Shown piece after piece: positions 1 to 6,470 of a DNA stretch of 10,443 bases (its first letter is position 1; every line of letters starts with the position of its first letter). The notes beneath the pieces are model-generated. The model saw nothing but the letters and a program-made list of their open reading frames with translations, searched no databases and was not told the DNA's origin. The position numbers were made by a program, and so were the translations under genes. The stretch spans positions 3,363,587 to 3,374,029 of the forward strand of contig CP070706.1 of NCBI GenBank assembly GCA_020350085.1, read 5' to 3'. This DNA comes from Acidobacteriota bacterium (GTDB lineage: Bacteria; Acidobacteriota; Polarisedimenticolia; J045).

Positions 1-2
1 AT

Positions 3-473
3 GGCGCGAGCCGCCGAGCCGCGCGCGCGCGCGCCCACGTGTTGATGGCGCGGCTCAGCGATGGCGACGAGAGCGAGCGGCACTGGCGGGAGGCGTGGCG
101 GATCCATCCGACCTATACCGCGCAGCAGGCTTTTGGCGAGCGACGCGATCTCGAGCGCGTCGTCACCACGTTTGCCGACGAGGTACGAGAGAAACCGTGG
201 AGCTGGCTGCTGCAGGCACAATACGGTGCCGCGCTGCTCGAAGCCGATCGCGCTAGCGAGGCGATCGGCCCGTTGCGCGAGGCCGCCCGGTTGGCGCCCG
301 CGGAGATGAAGCGCGTTCACGAGCAGCTCGCACGCGCGCTGGCCGTTTCGGGACAGCGTGAGCAGGCGCTCGAGGTGCTGCGGCAAACCTACCCGCAACA
401 GCCGGACGCCGCGCTCGGTCAGCTGATCGAGCGGTTGATCTCGCCGGCATCTTTCGGGCCGGATCGTTCATGA
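3..473 (+). CDS. TPR-repeat protein, C-terminal part (5' end outside window)
   Basis: The frame is open to the window edge, so the true start lies upstream; the first possible starts inside are GTG at 39 and ATG at 45. The product is about 156 residues of helical repeats. Three TPR-like units are visible by their spacing of small and aromatic residues and a closing Pro: one ending WREAWRIHP, one running from SWLLQAQYGAALLEA to LREAARLAP, and one from VHEQLARALAVSG to VLRQTYPQQP. TPRs are protein-protein interaction scaffolds; no catalytic motif is seen. The stop codon overlaps the start of the sulfatase-like gene (ATGA at 470-473), so the two are probably translationally coupled and may act together. 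In several bacterial groups TPRs are fused to, or encoded beside, sulfatase-like proteins, so the missing 5' part could carry another domain. The specific role is unknown. Confidence 0.75.
   Translation, partial: GASRRAARARAHVLMARLSDGDESERHWREAWRIHPTYTAQQAFGERRDLERVVTTFADEVREKPWSWLLQAQYGAALLEADRASEAIGPLREAARLAPAEMKRVHEQLARALAVSGQREQALEVLRQTYPQQPDAALGQLIERLISPASFGPDRS
21..34. repeat. (GC)7 dinucleotide run inside the TPR gene
   Basis: Fourteen bases of alternating GC lie in the coding frame of the TPR protein and are read as alternating Ala/Arg codons. Such a run can slip in replication or be miscounted in assembly, and a change of two bases would shift the frame. There is no sign that it is a regulated phase-variable tract; in this GC-rich DNA it may be chance. 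Confidence 0.4.
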
Positions 474-1870
474 CACCTATGGGTGAGCCTGCGCCGCTGC
501 TGCCCCGACGCGCGAGATGGATCGGCTTCGGCTTGCTGCTCGTGTTGGCGGCCGCGGGGCTGTTTTCGGCCTGCTCCTCGCCGCCCCGCATCGAGCGGCC
601 GAACATCGTCCTGATCACGCTCGATACGACGCGGCGCGATCGATTGGGCGTGTACGGCTGTCCACAGCCGACGAGCCCGCAACTCGATCGGATGGCCGCA
701 GAGTCCGTCGTTTACACGCGAGCTGTCGCGCCTTCGAACTGGACGCTGCCCGCCCACGCGTCGCTGTTCACGGGAAAATTCACGACCAGCCACGGGGCGC
801 GCTTCGACAGTCGAGGTCCGCTGACGCTCGCGGGCCAGCTATCCGGATCGGGCGAGTTCTGGAGCCAGTTTCGAGCCCGCGGCCTGGCCGCCGACGAGCC
901 GACGCTGGCCGCGCTTCTGCAGCGTGCCGGCTACGCGACCGGGGGTGTGGCGGCCGGCCCGTGGCTCAAGCGGGCGTTCGGCCTGCAGGCCGGTTTCGCG
1001 TTCTACGACGACGAGAACATCGGCACGGAGAACGGCCGGCCGGCGCCGGATGTCAACGCCGCAGCGCTGAAGTTTCTCGAGCAGCGTGCCGCGCGACCGT
1101 TCTTTCTGTTCGTGAACTACTTCGATCCGCATTTCCCGTATCAACCGCCCGAGGCGTGGATCGAGCGCTTCCGGCCGCACGAGATGACGATCGCTCCTGT
1201 CGCGTCGGAGCGAAGCATCGGCCAGCAACGGGTGCTCTACGATGCCGAGATCGCGTACATGGACCACCATCTCGGCCAGCTGCTCGATCGGCTGCGTCGC
1301 GACGGACTCTACGACCAGAGCTGGATCATCGTCACCTCGGATCACGGTGAGATGCTCGGAGAGCACGGCCGCATGGGGCACGGACATCGTCTATACCAGC
1401 AGGAGATTCACATCCCGCTGGTGATGAAGTACCCCCATGGAGAGCAGCGCGCGCGGCGCACCGACGTGCCGATTCAGCTGACGGAACTCGCGCCGATGAT
1501 CCTGGAACGACTCGCCCTGGAGCGCCCGCCCGAGATGCAGGGCGGCGTGCCTCCCGAGATTGGCCATCCACTGATCGCCGAGGTGTATCCGCTCGAGGCG
1601 CTGAGTCAGGATGGTGACACGCGCGCGATCTTCGATGGCTCGTTCAAGTTCGTTTGGAACGCCAAGGGACAACACGCGCTGTACGATCTGGGCGACGATC
1701 CGGGCGAGCTGAAGAATCTGCTCGACGAGCATCCCGAACGCGCACGGTCGATGAGCGAGAGACTCGAGAGCTTCCTGGCGCGTCTGCCGAAACCACCGCC
1801 GCCGGGCGAGCAACAGATCATCGACGAGCAAACACAACGCGCCCTCAGGGAGCTGGGCTACCTCGACTGA
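470..1870 (+). CDS. Sulfatase-like lipoprotein with Thr at the catalytic position (alkaline phosphatase superfamily)
   Basis: The product has 466 residues. Residues 13-35 form a lipoprotein signal: RR, a hydrophobic stretch, then a lipobox LFSAC with Cys35 as likely lipidation site, so the enzyme is probably anchored outside the inner membrane. The rest follows the sulfatase fold: PNIVLITLDTTRRDRLGVYG (Asp52 a likely metal ligand), the active-site segment NWTLPAHASLFTG (residues 90-102), DPH at 219-221, SDHGE with Asp291-His292 as metal ligands, LYQQEIHIPL, and the C-terminal YDLGDDPGELKNL typical of sulfatases. True sulfatases have Cys or Ser, matured to formylglycine, in C/S-x-P-x-R; here it is Thr92-Leu-Pro-Ala-His. 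Thr is the nucleophile in related phosphotransferases (LtaS, EptA), so sulfate ester hydrolysis is doubtful. The start at 470 is chosen for the ATGA overlap with the TPR gene; ATG 479 is an alternative. Fold assignment is firm, substrate unknown. Confidence 0.85.
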   Translation: MTPMGEPAPLLPRRARWIGFGLLLVLAAAGLFSACSSPPRIERPNIVLITLDTTRRDRLGVYGCPQPTSPQLDRMAAESVVYTRAVAPSNWTLPAHASLFTGKFTTSHGARFDSRGPLTLAGQLSGSGEFWSQFRARGLAADEPTLAALLQRAGYATGGVAAGPWLKRAFGLQAGFAFYDDENIGTENGRPAPDVNAAALKFLEQRAARPFFLFVNYFDPHFPYQPPEAWIERFRPHEMTIAPVASERSIGQQRVLYDAEIAYMDHHLGQLLDRLRRDGLYDQSWIIVTSDHGEMLGEHGRMGHGHRLYQQEIHIPLVMKYPHGEQRARRTDVPIQLTELAPMILERLALERPPEMQGGVPPEIGHPLIAEVYPLEALSQDGDTRAIFDGSFKFVWNAKGQHALYDLGDDPGELKNLLDEHPERARSMSERLESFLARLPKPPPPGEQQIIDEQTQRALRELGYLD

Positions 1871-1936
1871 CCGTAACCCGGATTATTCATCAGCCCTCCG
1901 GCCGAAACACCGCATCTGCCCGCTGGCCATCCCGCG

Positions 1937-1963
1937 GCTAGACAGTCCGCCGGACTGTCTAGC
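1937..1963. repeat. Perfect 13-bp inverted repeat around a single base
   Basis: The arm gctagacagtccg at 1937-1949 is followed by one C and then its exact reverse complement at 1951-1963. In RNA this makes a stem of about 12 pairs with a three-base loop. It is 67 bases past the sulfatase-like stop codon and has no following U tract on the plus strand, so it is not a classical intrinsic terminator. It could be a hairpin inside the mobile element, a protein-binding palindrome, or a transcript-end stabiliser. Confidence 0.7.
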
Positions 1964-1970
1964 AATGTGT

Positions 1971-1993
1971 TTGGCCGGCGCAGCGCCGGCCAA
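1971..1993. repeat. Perfect 10-bp GC-rich hairpin with 3-base loop
   Basis: The arm ttggccggcg at 1971-1980, loop CAG, and exact reverse complement at 1984-1993 form a strong stem eight bases after the first palindrome. On the minus strand the hairpin is followed by AAACACA, and on the plus strand by GCTGG, so neither side has the T run of a strong intrinsic terminator. Together with the preceding palindrome it could still slow convergent transcription from the sulfatase-like gene and the nucleotidyltransferase gene. Confidence 0.65.
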
Positions 1994-2114
1994 GCTGGAA
2001 GCGGGGCCCTCCCTGCGCGCGGGTCATCCAGCAAGCATCTGCGACGTATCAGCGCGAAGGTTCATGAATAGTCCGGGGTAAACGGCGCCACCCCCGATTT
2101 GATCGTCGCCTGAA

Positions 2115-3611
2115 TCATTCGTCTGTGCCGTCCGCTGCGGGGCCCCGCGCACCGGCCTCGAGCCAGGCGAGAGCCTGCTCACGTGTGTCGATCACGCCCT
2201 CGTCGCGCAACCGCTCGAGCCGAGCGAGCACCCGGCCCACCTCAGGTCCGCTCCGGAGCCCCAAGCGCTCCATCACGTCGCAGCCGCTGACGAGTCGGCC
2301 CCTCCGGCGCCGCTCGTTCAGCTCGCGCTCGGCGGCGAGCAGCCGCCGCACCGTTTCGCGCAGGCGCGGCTTGACGCGACGCCAGCCCGCGCCGCGTGTC
2401 GCGTGCTGATCCGCCAGCGAGTGCAGGCACAGCACCTCGGTCCACGGCTCCACGGCTCGGATGATCCGCTGCAAGGCCCTTTGCGAGAGCAGACCCTCGG
2501 GGAGAATGACGAGCCGCAGGTGCTGCTTGACGATCAGAGCGATGGCTCGGCGTCGCGCGTTGGGAAGCTGCAGTCGTTTGCCGATGCTGCGAGCGATCTT
2601 GTCGCCAGCCTGTTCGTGGCCGTGAAACGTCCACTCGCCTCGCAGGCTGCGCGCACGCGTCTGTGCCTTGCCCAAATCGTGCAGCAACAGCGACCAGCGC
2701 AGCACGAGCAGTGATTCATCCGCGGGCGGGCGTTCGACGGCGCCCCGCCTGCCACTGGACACGCCGGAAGTCGCGCCAGTCGACACGGGCCAGCCCTGCG
2801 GCAGAACCCCTCGGGCCAGCCGCCGTGGATGATCCACCGCCGCCAGGGCCGCCAGCGTGTGCCGCCAAACGTCCAGGTGGTGGACGCGGTTTTGCTCGAG
2901 CCCCTTGACCGGCTCGATCTCGGGTAGCCACGGCGCGAGCAGGCCGAGCCGTTCTAGCTGCTCGACCCCGATCGACGCTCGTGACGTCAGCAGCACGCGC
3001 TCGAGCTCCTCGCGCATCCGCTCGGGGGCCACGCTGCGAATCTGCCCGGACACCTCCGCGATCAGCCGCTCGGCGCGCGCCGTCAGCGCGAGTCGCGGCA
3101 TCTCAGCGCACAAGCGCACCCCGCGCACCATCCGCAACGGGTCGTCCACGAAGCTGCTGTCCAGCGGCGGGTCGAGCCGGCCCGCCCCGAGGTCCTCGAG
3201 CCCTCCCGTCGGATCGACTAGGCGCCCGCGGCCGACGTCCCATGCGATGGCGTTGAGACGAAAGTCGCGGCGGGCGAGCTCTGCGTCCCAAGAGCGGTCC
3301 GCGAGCTCGACGACATCGACGATCCGTCCTTCGATCGTCAACCGGTGGTTGATCACGCGCTTTTCGAACGTCACCGCGCGATGGGACGAGCGCTCGGCCA
3401 GCCAGGCGATGACGGCCGAGGCCGGTGGGCCGGCCACGAGGTCCACGTCCCGCACGGGTCTTCCGAGCAGCGCGTCGCGCACGTACCCGCCGACGACGAG
3501 AATCTCCCAGCGCTCGGCTCGGGCCCGGCTTGCTAGCGGCGCTAGCAGAGCATCTCGCGCCACACGCCGGGAGACTCGCCGGCCGGCATCAGAGGGGAGG
3601 GCAGGGCGCAT
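2115..3611 (-). CDS. cca: tRNA nucleotidyltransferase / poly(A) polymerase family protein with HD domain
   Basis: This class II nucleotidyltransferase (498 residues from ATG 3611) adds nucleotides to RNA 3' ends, most likely the CCA end of tRNA. Motifs in order: GGYVRD at 41-46, catalytic DVD at 55-57, RRDFRLNAIA at 114-123, DDPLRMVRGVR at 156-166, and ERMREELERVL near 197-207. These form the head and neck of the family. An HD-type domain follows, with His245, His251, His312-Asp313 (LLHDLGK) and His331/His333, suggesting an added phosphohydrolase activity. Between about 262 and 301 there is a Pro/Ser/Gly-rich insert inside the HD domain. An upstream GTG at 3650 is in frame but lacks a ribosome site; ATG 3611 has GGAG close before it. 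It overlaps the end of the acyltransferase gene by 23 bases, so the two are probably one operon. Whether it adds CCA, only A or CC, or poly(A) cannot be told by eye. Confidence 0.88.
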   Translation of the reverse strand: MRPALPSDAGRRVSRRVARDALLAPLASRARAERWEILVVGGYVRDALLGRPVRDVDLVAGPPASAVIAWLAERSSHRAVTFEKRVINHRLTIEGRIVDVVELADRSWDAELARRDFRLNAIAWDVGRGRLVDPTGGLEDLGAGRLDPPLDSSFVDDPLRMVRGVRLCAEMPRLALTARAERLIAEVSGQIRSVAPERMREELERVLLTSRASIGVEQLERLGLLAPWLPEIEPVKGLEQNRVHHLDVWRHTLAALAAVDHPRRLARGVLPQGWPVSTGATSGVSSGRRGAVERPPADESLLVLRWSLLLHDLGKAQTRARSLRGEWTFHGHEQAGDKIARSIGKRLQLPNARRRAIALIVKQHLRLVILPEGLLSQRALQRIIRAVEPWTEVLCLHSLADQHATRGAGWRRVKPRLRETVRRLLAAERELNERRRRGRLVSGCDVMERLGLRSGPEVGRVLARLERLRDEGVIDTREQALAWLEAGARGPAADGTDE

Positions 3612-4374
3612 CGGCTCCGTTCCGTCCGCGATCCTCGCTCGCTTCGGCACGATGCCGCGGCAGCGGTTTTTGATCGAGCGGCAGCTGCTCGCGGAACAGC
3701 TTCCAGACCGTCTCGATCAGACGATCGCGATCGGCGATGACCATCCCCCGCGTCGGGACGGGCTCGAGAAAGTGCACCTCGACCTCGCCGGGGTAGAAAC
3801 GTATCGAATCGGCGGGGTGCCGCAGATGTGCGCCGATGATGACCATCGGGACGATCGGCACTTGCTCTTGGATCGCGGTGACGAACGCCCCCTTCTTGAA
3901 CCGTCGCAGCCGGCCGTCGCGGCTACGCGTGCCCTCGGGAAAGAAGACCAGACGAGCGCCCTCGCGCAGTTCCGAGCGCAAGCGATCGACGCGGTCGATA
4001 TCGCCCGCGTCGCCGGTGCGGTGAACGGGCACGGCTCCGGCGGCGCGCATCGCCTGGCCCATGAACGGGATCTTGAACAACGAGGCTTTGGCCACGACCC
4101 GGATGGGGCGAGGGATCAGCTTCGCGAACAGGTACGTGTCGAGATGCGACGTATGGTTGCCGACAACCACCGCCGGTCTGGTATCGCGCACGTGCGCGAG
4201 CCCGCTGACGCGCACGCGAATGCCACCGGCTGTGACAATGGCCGCGCCCCACCATTTGCCCAGCAGTGGAATCATCTCCAGTCGCGGAGCAAACAAGTTG
4301 ATCACGATGCCGGTGACCGCGAAAACGGGCACCAGCACGACGTGCAGCAACACGACCAGCAGACCGCGAAACAT
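3589..4374 (-). CDS. plsC: 1-acyl-sn-glycerol-3-phosphate acyltransferase (PlsC family)
   Basis: The product is 261 residues from ATG 4374, the usual size for PlsC, which acylates lysophosphatidic acid to phosphatidic acid at the inner membrane. A hydrophobic N-terminal segment (residues 4-28) should anchor it. The catalytic NH-x4-D motif is NHTSHLD at 73-79 (His74, Asp79), the substrate-binding block is FPEGTRSRDG starting at residue 145, and VPIVPMVI is the fourth acyltransferase block. The open frame continues upstream to 4557, but that extension is Arg/Cys-rich, unlike PlsC, and runs into the transposase-like remnant, so the internal Met is preferred. No good ribosome site precedes it; the TATTCT a few bases upstream leaves open a very short leader, which is speculation. 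It lies directly before the nucleotidyltransferase gene and overlaps it. Related acyltransferases of other lipids share these motifs, so the exact acceptor is inferred. Confidence 0.87.
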   Translation of the reverse strand: MFRGLLVVLLHVVLVPVFAVTGIVINLFAPRLEMIPLLGKWWGAAIVTAGGIRVRVSGLAHVRDTRPAVVVGNHTSHLDTYLFAKLIPRPIRVVAKASLFKIPFMGQAMRAAGAVPVHRTGDAGDIDRVDRLRSELREGARLVFFPEGTRSRDGRLRRFKKGAFVTAIQEQVPIVPMVIIGAHLRHPADSIRFYPGEVEVHFLEPVPTRGMVIADRDRLIETVWKLFREQLPLDQKPLPRHRAEASEDRGRNGADAPCPPL

Positions 4375-4514
4375 GGCAGCGAGAATAGTGAACCGGGCCC
4401 ACCGGCGGCAACAGCAGGCCTTCTGAGGTGAGCCCTCAAAGGTGCGTGCTCGAGCCGATCGCGCGGAGGGCGGCTTATTGGCACGGTTTCTCGGCGGTTG
4501 TTCAAGGCGGCGAT

Positions 4515-5096
4515 TGCGGTCTTGTAGCGATAGGTGGAGGCGTTCTCGCCGGGCCATGAGCGGACGGTGCCCGCATGGTGATCCTCGAGCTCGGGTGGCA
4601 GCCCGACGCGTTAGGGAAACAGCCGCCGGTGGAAGATCTCCTCGACCGAGGGCAGCCGCTCGGTCAGCCCGGCCGCGGTCTTGCTGAAGCCCGGGGTTTG
4701 GCGGGTGTGGTTTTTCTGGCCGTGGCGCACGAGTCGGTGCTCATGATTGACGGGCCACAGCGGGTGGCGAGGCGTTTCGTGCCAAACCCGGCTCGAGGTC
4801 GTCCCGTGCGCGATCGGGATCGACGGCTTCAGCGAGAGCGCGGCGGCCGCGATCTCGGTGTCCTCGTCGGTCTCGAGCCGGAGCCTCGTCCCTTCGGGCA
4901 GCAACCGCGCCAGCCGTCGCAGGCTCTCACGGCACTTCTTGATCGCGATCCCCCGCGGCGGGTCCGACGACGCATCCGAGCCATGCGCCAAGCAGACACC
5001 GAAAACCGCCGCTCCGCGCCGGCCAGGCCGCCAGCGCCTCCCGCATCCGCAAATGGGGGGCACTTGTCCCCGGCGACAACGCGTTGCGGCAAACAC
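4515..5096 (-). pseudogene. Decayed transposase-like gene with nonsense codon and internal deletion
   Basis: The minus frame from GTG 5096 to TAA at 4611-4613 gives 161 residues. Residues 50-140 resemble the C-terminal half of IS1-like transposase-related proteins common in environmental genomes: TDEDTEIA, then HGTTSSRVWHETPRHPLWPVNH, RHGQKNHTRQT and FSK; I know the family form as TSS..R...NPLW.VN....IRH..NH.RETIA.SKR from memory. After FSKTAAGLTERL the usual stretch of about 40 residues with a WRN-like segment is absent and the frame jumps to PSVEEIFHRRLFP, the typical C-terminal block. The TAA sits where these proteins usually have Ser or Thr in LFP(S/T)RV, and the frame reads on past it as RVGLPPELEDHH and further to YRYKTA near 4515. 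So it is probably a dead gene; the start region is unclear and may also be frameshifted. Family naming is from memory and moderate. Confidence 0.6.
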
Positions 5097-5165
5097 CGCA
5101 CCGTTGAGGGATCAACTCACGAAGTCTGGGGTGCAACCGGTATCCTGGGGCTGGCATCGACGACC

Positions 5166-5171
5166 GAGGAG
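5166..5171 (+). promoter_or_regulatory. Ribosome binding site that fixes the start at 5178
   Basis: GAGGAG lies six bases before ATG 5178. It matters because the plus frame is open back to about 4575 across the antisense of the transposase-like remnant; this site and the membrane-protein-like sequence beginning here show that 5178 is the real start. Confidence 0.75.
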
Positions 5172-5177
5172 CCCACG

Positions 5178-5636
5178 ATGAGAGTCGACAAGGACGCACC
5201 CTCTGCGTGGAGCGCGCTGCGCGCCGCGTTTCTCGTCGGGGCACTGGCTGATCTCGCGGCGGGATTGGCGATCTTTGCCGTGCCGGAGCGGTTGCTCGAG
5301 CTGACCGGAATGAGCGGGATGCAGCCGACGTTGCCGTTCGACCTCGCTGGGTTGCTGCTGATGGTGCTCGGCTGTGTGCAGCTTCTCGTCTATCGCGAAC
5401 CGGTACGTCTCGCCCCGCTGGTGACGATCGTCACCCTCGAGCGGGTGGCCGCGGCCGCGATGTTTTTCGGGCAGGCCTCCGGCGGTCGCGTCGGGACGGT
5501 GTTCTTCGTCCCGGCGGCCGTGTATGGAGTGCTCGGCATCGCTCAGCTAGCACTCATACGCCGCGCGGCAGGCGGTTTGTGGCCGGCGCTCGCCCACGAG
5601 CGGCCGGGCGCGCCGGACAGAGACAGTCCCGTCTAG
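5178..5636 (+). CDS. Small four-helix membrane protein of unknown function
   Basis: I do not recognise the family. The 152-residue product has four hydrophobic segments, roughly at residues 13-36, 53-72, 78-99 and 105-127, a short soluble linker after the first, and a charged hydrophilic tail rich in Arg, Glu, Asp and Pro. Acidic residues lie within or at the start of three helices (Asp25, Asp55, Glu88), and Arg73, Arg77, Arg104 and Arg128-129 mark helix ends. The N-terminus is not a cleavable signal. It is preceded by a good GAGGAG site and followed after 54 bases by mlaE in the same direction, so co-transcription with the lipid transporter is likely. It could be an accessory membrane protein of that system or an unrelated DoxX-like/DUF protein; nothing in the sequence decides this. 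Confidence 0.75.
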   Translation: MRVDKDAPSAWSALRAAFLVGALADLAAGLAIFAVPERLLELTGMSGMQPTLPFDLAGLLLMVLGCVQLLVYREPVRLAPLVTIVTLERVAAAAMFFGQASGGRVGTVFFVPAAVYGVLGIAQLALIRRAAGGLWPALAHERPGAPDRDSPV

Positions 5637-5690
5637 TCCGCTCTCCAACGCGCTTTCCCGCCCCCGGCGGACGTGCGAGACTCGCCATCG

Positions 5691-6470
5691 ATGTTCCGGC
5701 TCGCCCGCATCCTGGCCGTCGTCGGCGAGATCACGCTGCTGACTCGCGACACGATCCGTCAGCTTGTGCGCCGCCCGTGGGAGCTCGAGCTGGTCATGGA
5801 CCAGATGTTCCGCATCGGCGTCCGGTCTCTGCCACTCGTCGGACTGACGCTCGTTTTCACGGGCGCCGTGATGGCACTGCAGGTCTCCTACACGCTGGCC
5901 GCCTATGGAGCCAAGCTCTACGTCGGCAGCTTCGTCAGCCTGTCGGTGGTCCGCGAGCTCGGGCCCGTGCTGACGGCCGTGATGCTCGCCGCGCGCGTCG
6001 GGGCCGGGATCACGGCCGAGTTGGGCTCCATGAACGTGACCGAGCAGATCGATGCGCTGCGCGCTCTGGGCGCGAGCCCGGTCAAGAAGCTCGTCTGGCC
6101 GCGTCTGGCGGCGCTGCTCGTGATGGTACCGGTGCTGACGATCTGCGCGGACACCCTCGGGGTGCTCGGCGGACTGTACGTCGCCGTGGCCGAGATCGGG
6201 CAGAGCTCGGAGTACTACTGGTCCAAGGTGCGGGAGATGCTGCTGGTGGGCGACATACTGTCCGGGACCGGCAAGACATTCTTCTTCGCTTACTTCATCG
6301 GAATCATTGCCTGCCGCAACGGGCTGACGACGACCGGAGGGGCGACCGGTGTCGGCCGGGCGACGACGAACACGGTGGTCGCGGCCTCGCTGGCGATCTT
6401 CATCAGCAACTTTTTCCTGGCCAAGCTGTTCTTGGTCATCCAGACCACCTTCGGTGGAGGTGTGTGGTGA
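5691..6470 (+). CDS. mlaE: MlaE-family ABC lipid transporter permease
   Basis: The product of 259 residues is the inner-membrane permease of an MCE-type lipid transporter. The family hallmarks are clear: an amphipathic N-terminus, then IGVRSLPLVGLTLVFTGAVM (from residue 42), and the conserved loop ELGPVLTAVMLAARVGAGITAELGSMNVTEQIDALRALG, here with GSMNVTEQID intact, which contacts the ATPase. Several further hydrophobic segments follow, ending FGGGVW. Length is normal for the family. The start is uncertain between ATG 5691 and an in-frame GTG at 5673; neither has a strong ribosome site. The stop TGA overlaps the GTG start of mlaF (GTGA at 6467-6470). With mlaF and mlaD it should form a MlaFED-type complex. 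Direction of lipid movement cannot be read from sequence. Confidence 0.93.
   Translation: MFRLARILAVVGEITLLTRDTIRQLVRRPWELELVMDQMFRIGVRSLPLVGLTLVFTGAVMALQVSYTLAAYGAKLYVGSFVSLSVVRELGPVLTAVMLAARVGAGITAELGSMNVTEQIDALRALGASPVKKLVWPRLAALLVMVPVLTICADTLGVLGGLYVAVAEIGQSSEYYWSKVREMLLVGDILSGTGKTFFFAYFIGIIACRNGLTTTGGATGVGRATTNTVVAASLAIFISNFFLAKLFLVIQTTFGGGVW
6453..6460 (+). promoter_or_regulatory. Ribosome binding site for the GTG start of mlaF
   Basis: GGTGGAGG lies inside the last codons of mlaE, six bases before GTG 6467. It selects this GTG as the start of the ATPase, although the frame is open far upstream within mlaE. Confidence 0.75.

Larger units (their letters stand above)
1873..2081. mobile_element. 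MITE-like element with long imperfect terminal inverted repeats
   Basis: The 1871-2114 gap between convergent genes holds no gene. Its two ends are imperfect inverted repeats: 1873-1890 (gtaacccggattattcat) matches the reverse complement of 2064-2081 at 15 of 18 positions. The match continues without gaps into 1891-1926 against 2028-2063 at about 23 of 36, and a shared CCCGCG follows. Arms of roughly 60 bases around a core of about 80 bases suggest a non-autonomous transposable element or a decayed insertion sequence. The core holds two perfect hairpins, listed separately. No open frame resembling a transposase lies inside and I see no clear target-site duplication. It could instead be a large transcribed structure ending both flanking genes. 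Confidence 0.55.

Noticed and set aside
2857..4431. Plus-strand open frame of about 524 codons opposite the nucleotidyltransferase and acyltransferase genes
   Set aside because: Its product is Ser/Arg-rich low-complexity sequence typical of the antisense of GC-rich genes; the minus-strand genes carry full sets of conserved motifs.
4375..4557. N-terminal extension of the acyltransferase to ATG 4557
   Set aside because: The added 61 residues are Arg/Cys-rich, unlike PlsC, and overlap the tail of the transposase-like remnant; the hydrophobic anchor starts right at the internal Met.
4575..5177. Plus-strand open frame that would extend the membrane protein by about 200 residues
   Set aside because: It is antisense to the transposase-like remnant, is Arg/Pro/Gly-rich with no domain signs, and a clear ribosome site sits before ATG 5178.
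5097..5177. Possible promoter before the membrane protein gene (TTGAGG near 5104 and TATCCT near 5140)
   Set aside because: The two boxes are about 30 bases apart, too far for a sigma-70 promoter, and weak matches are common in such sequence.
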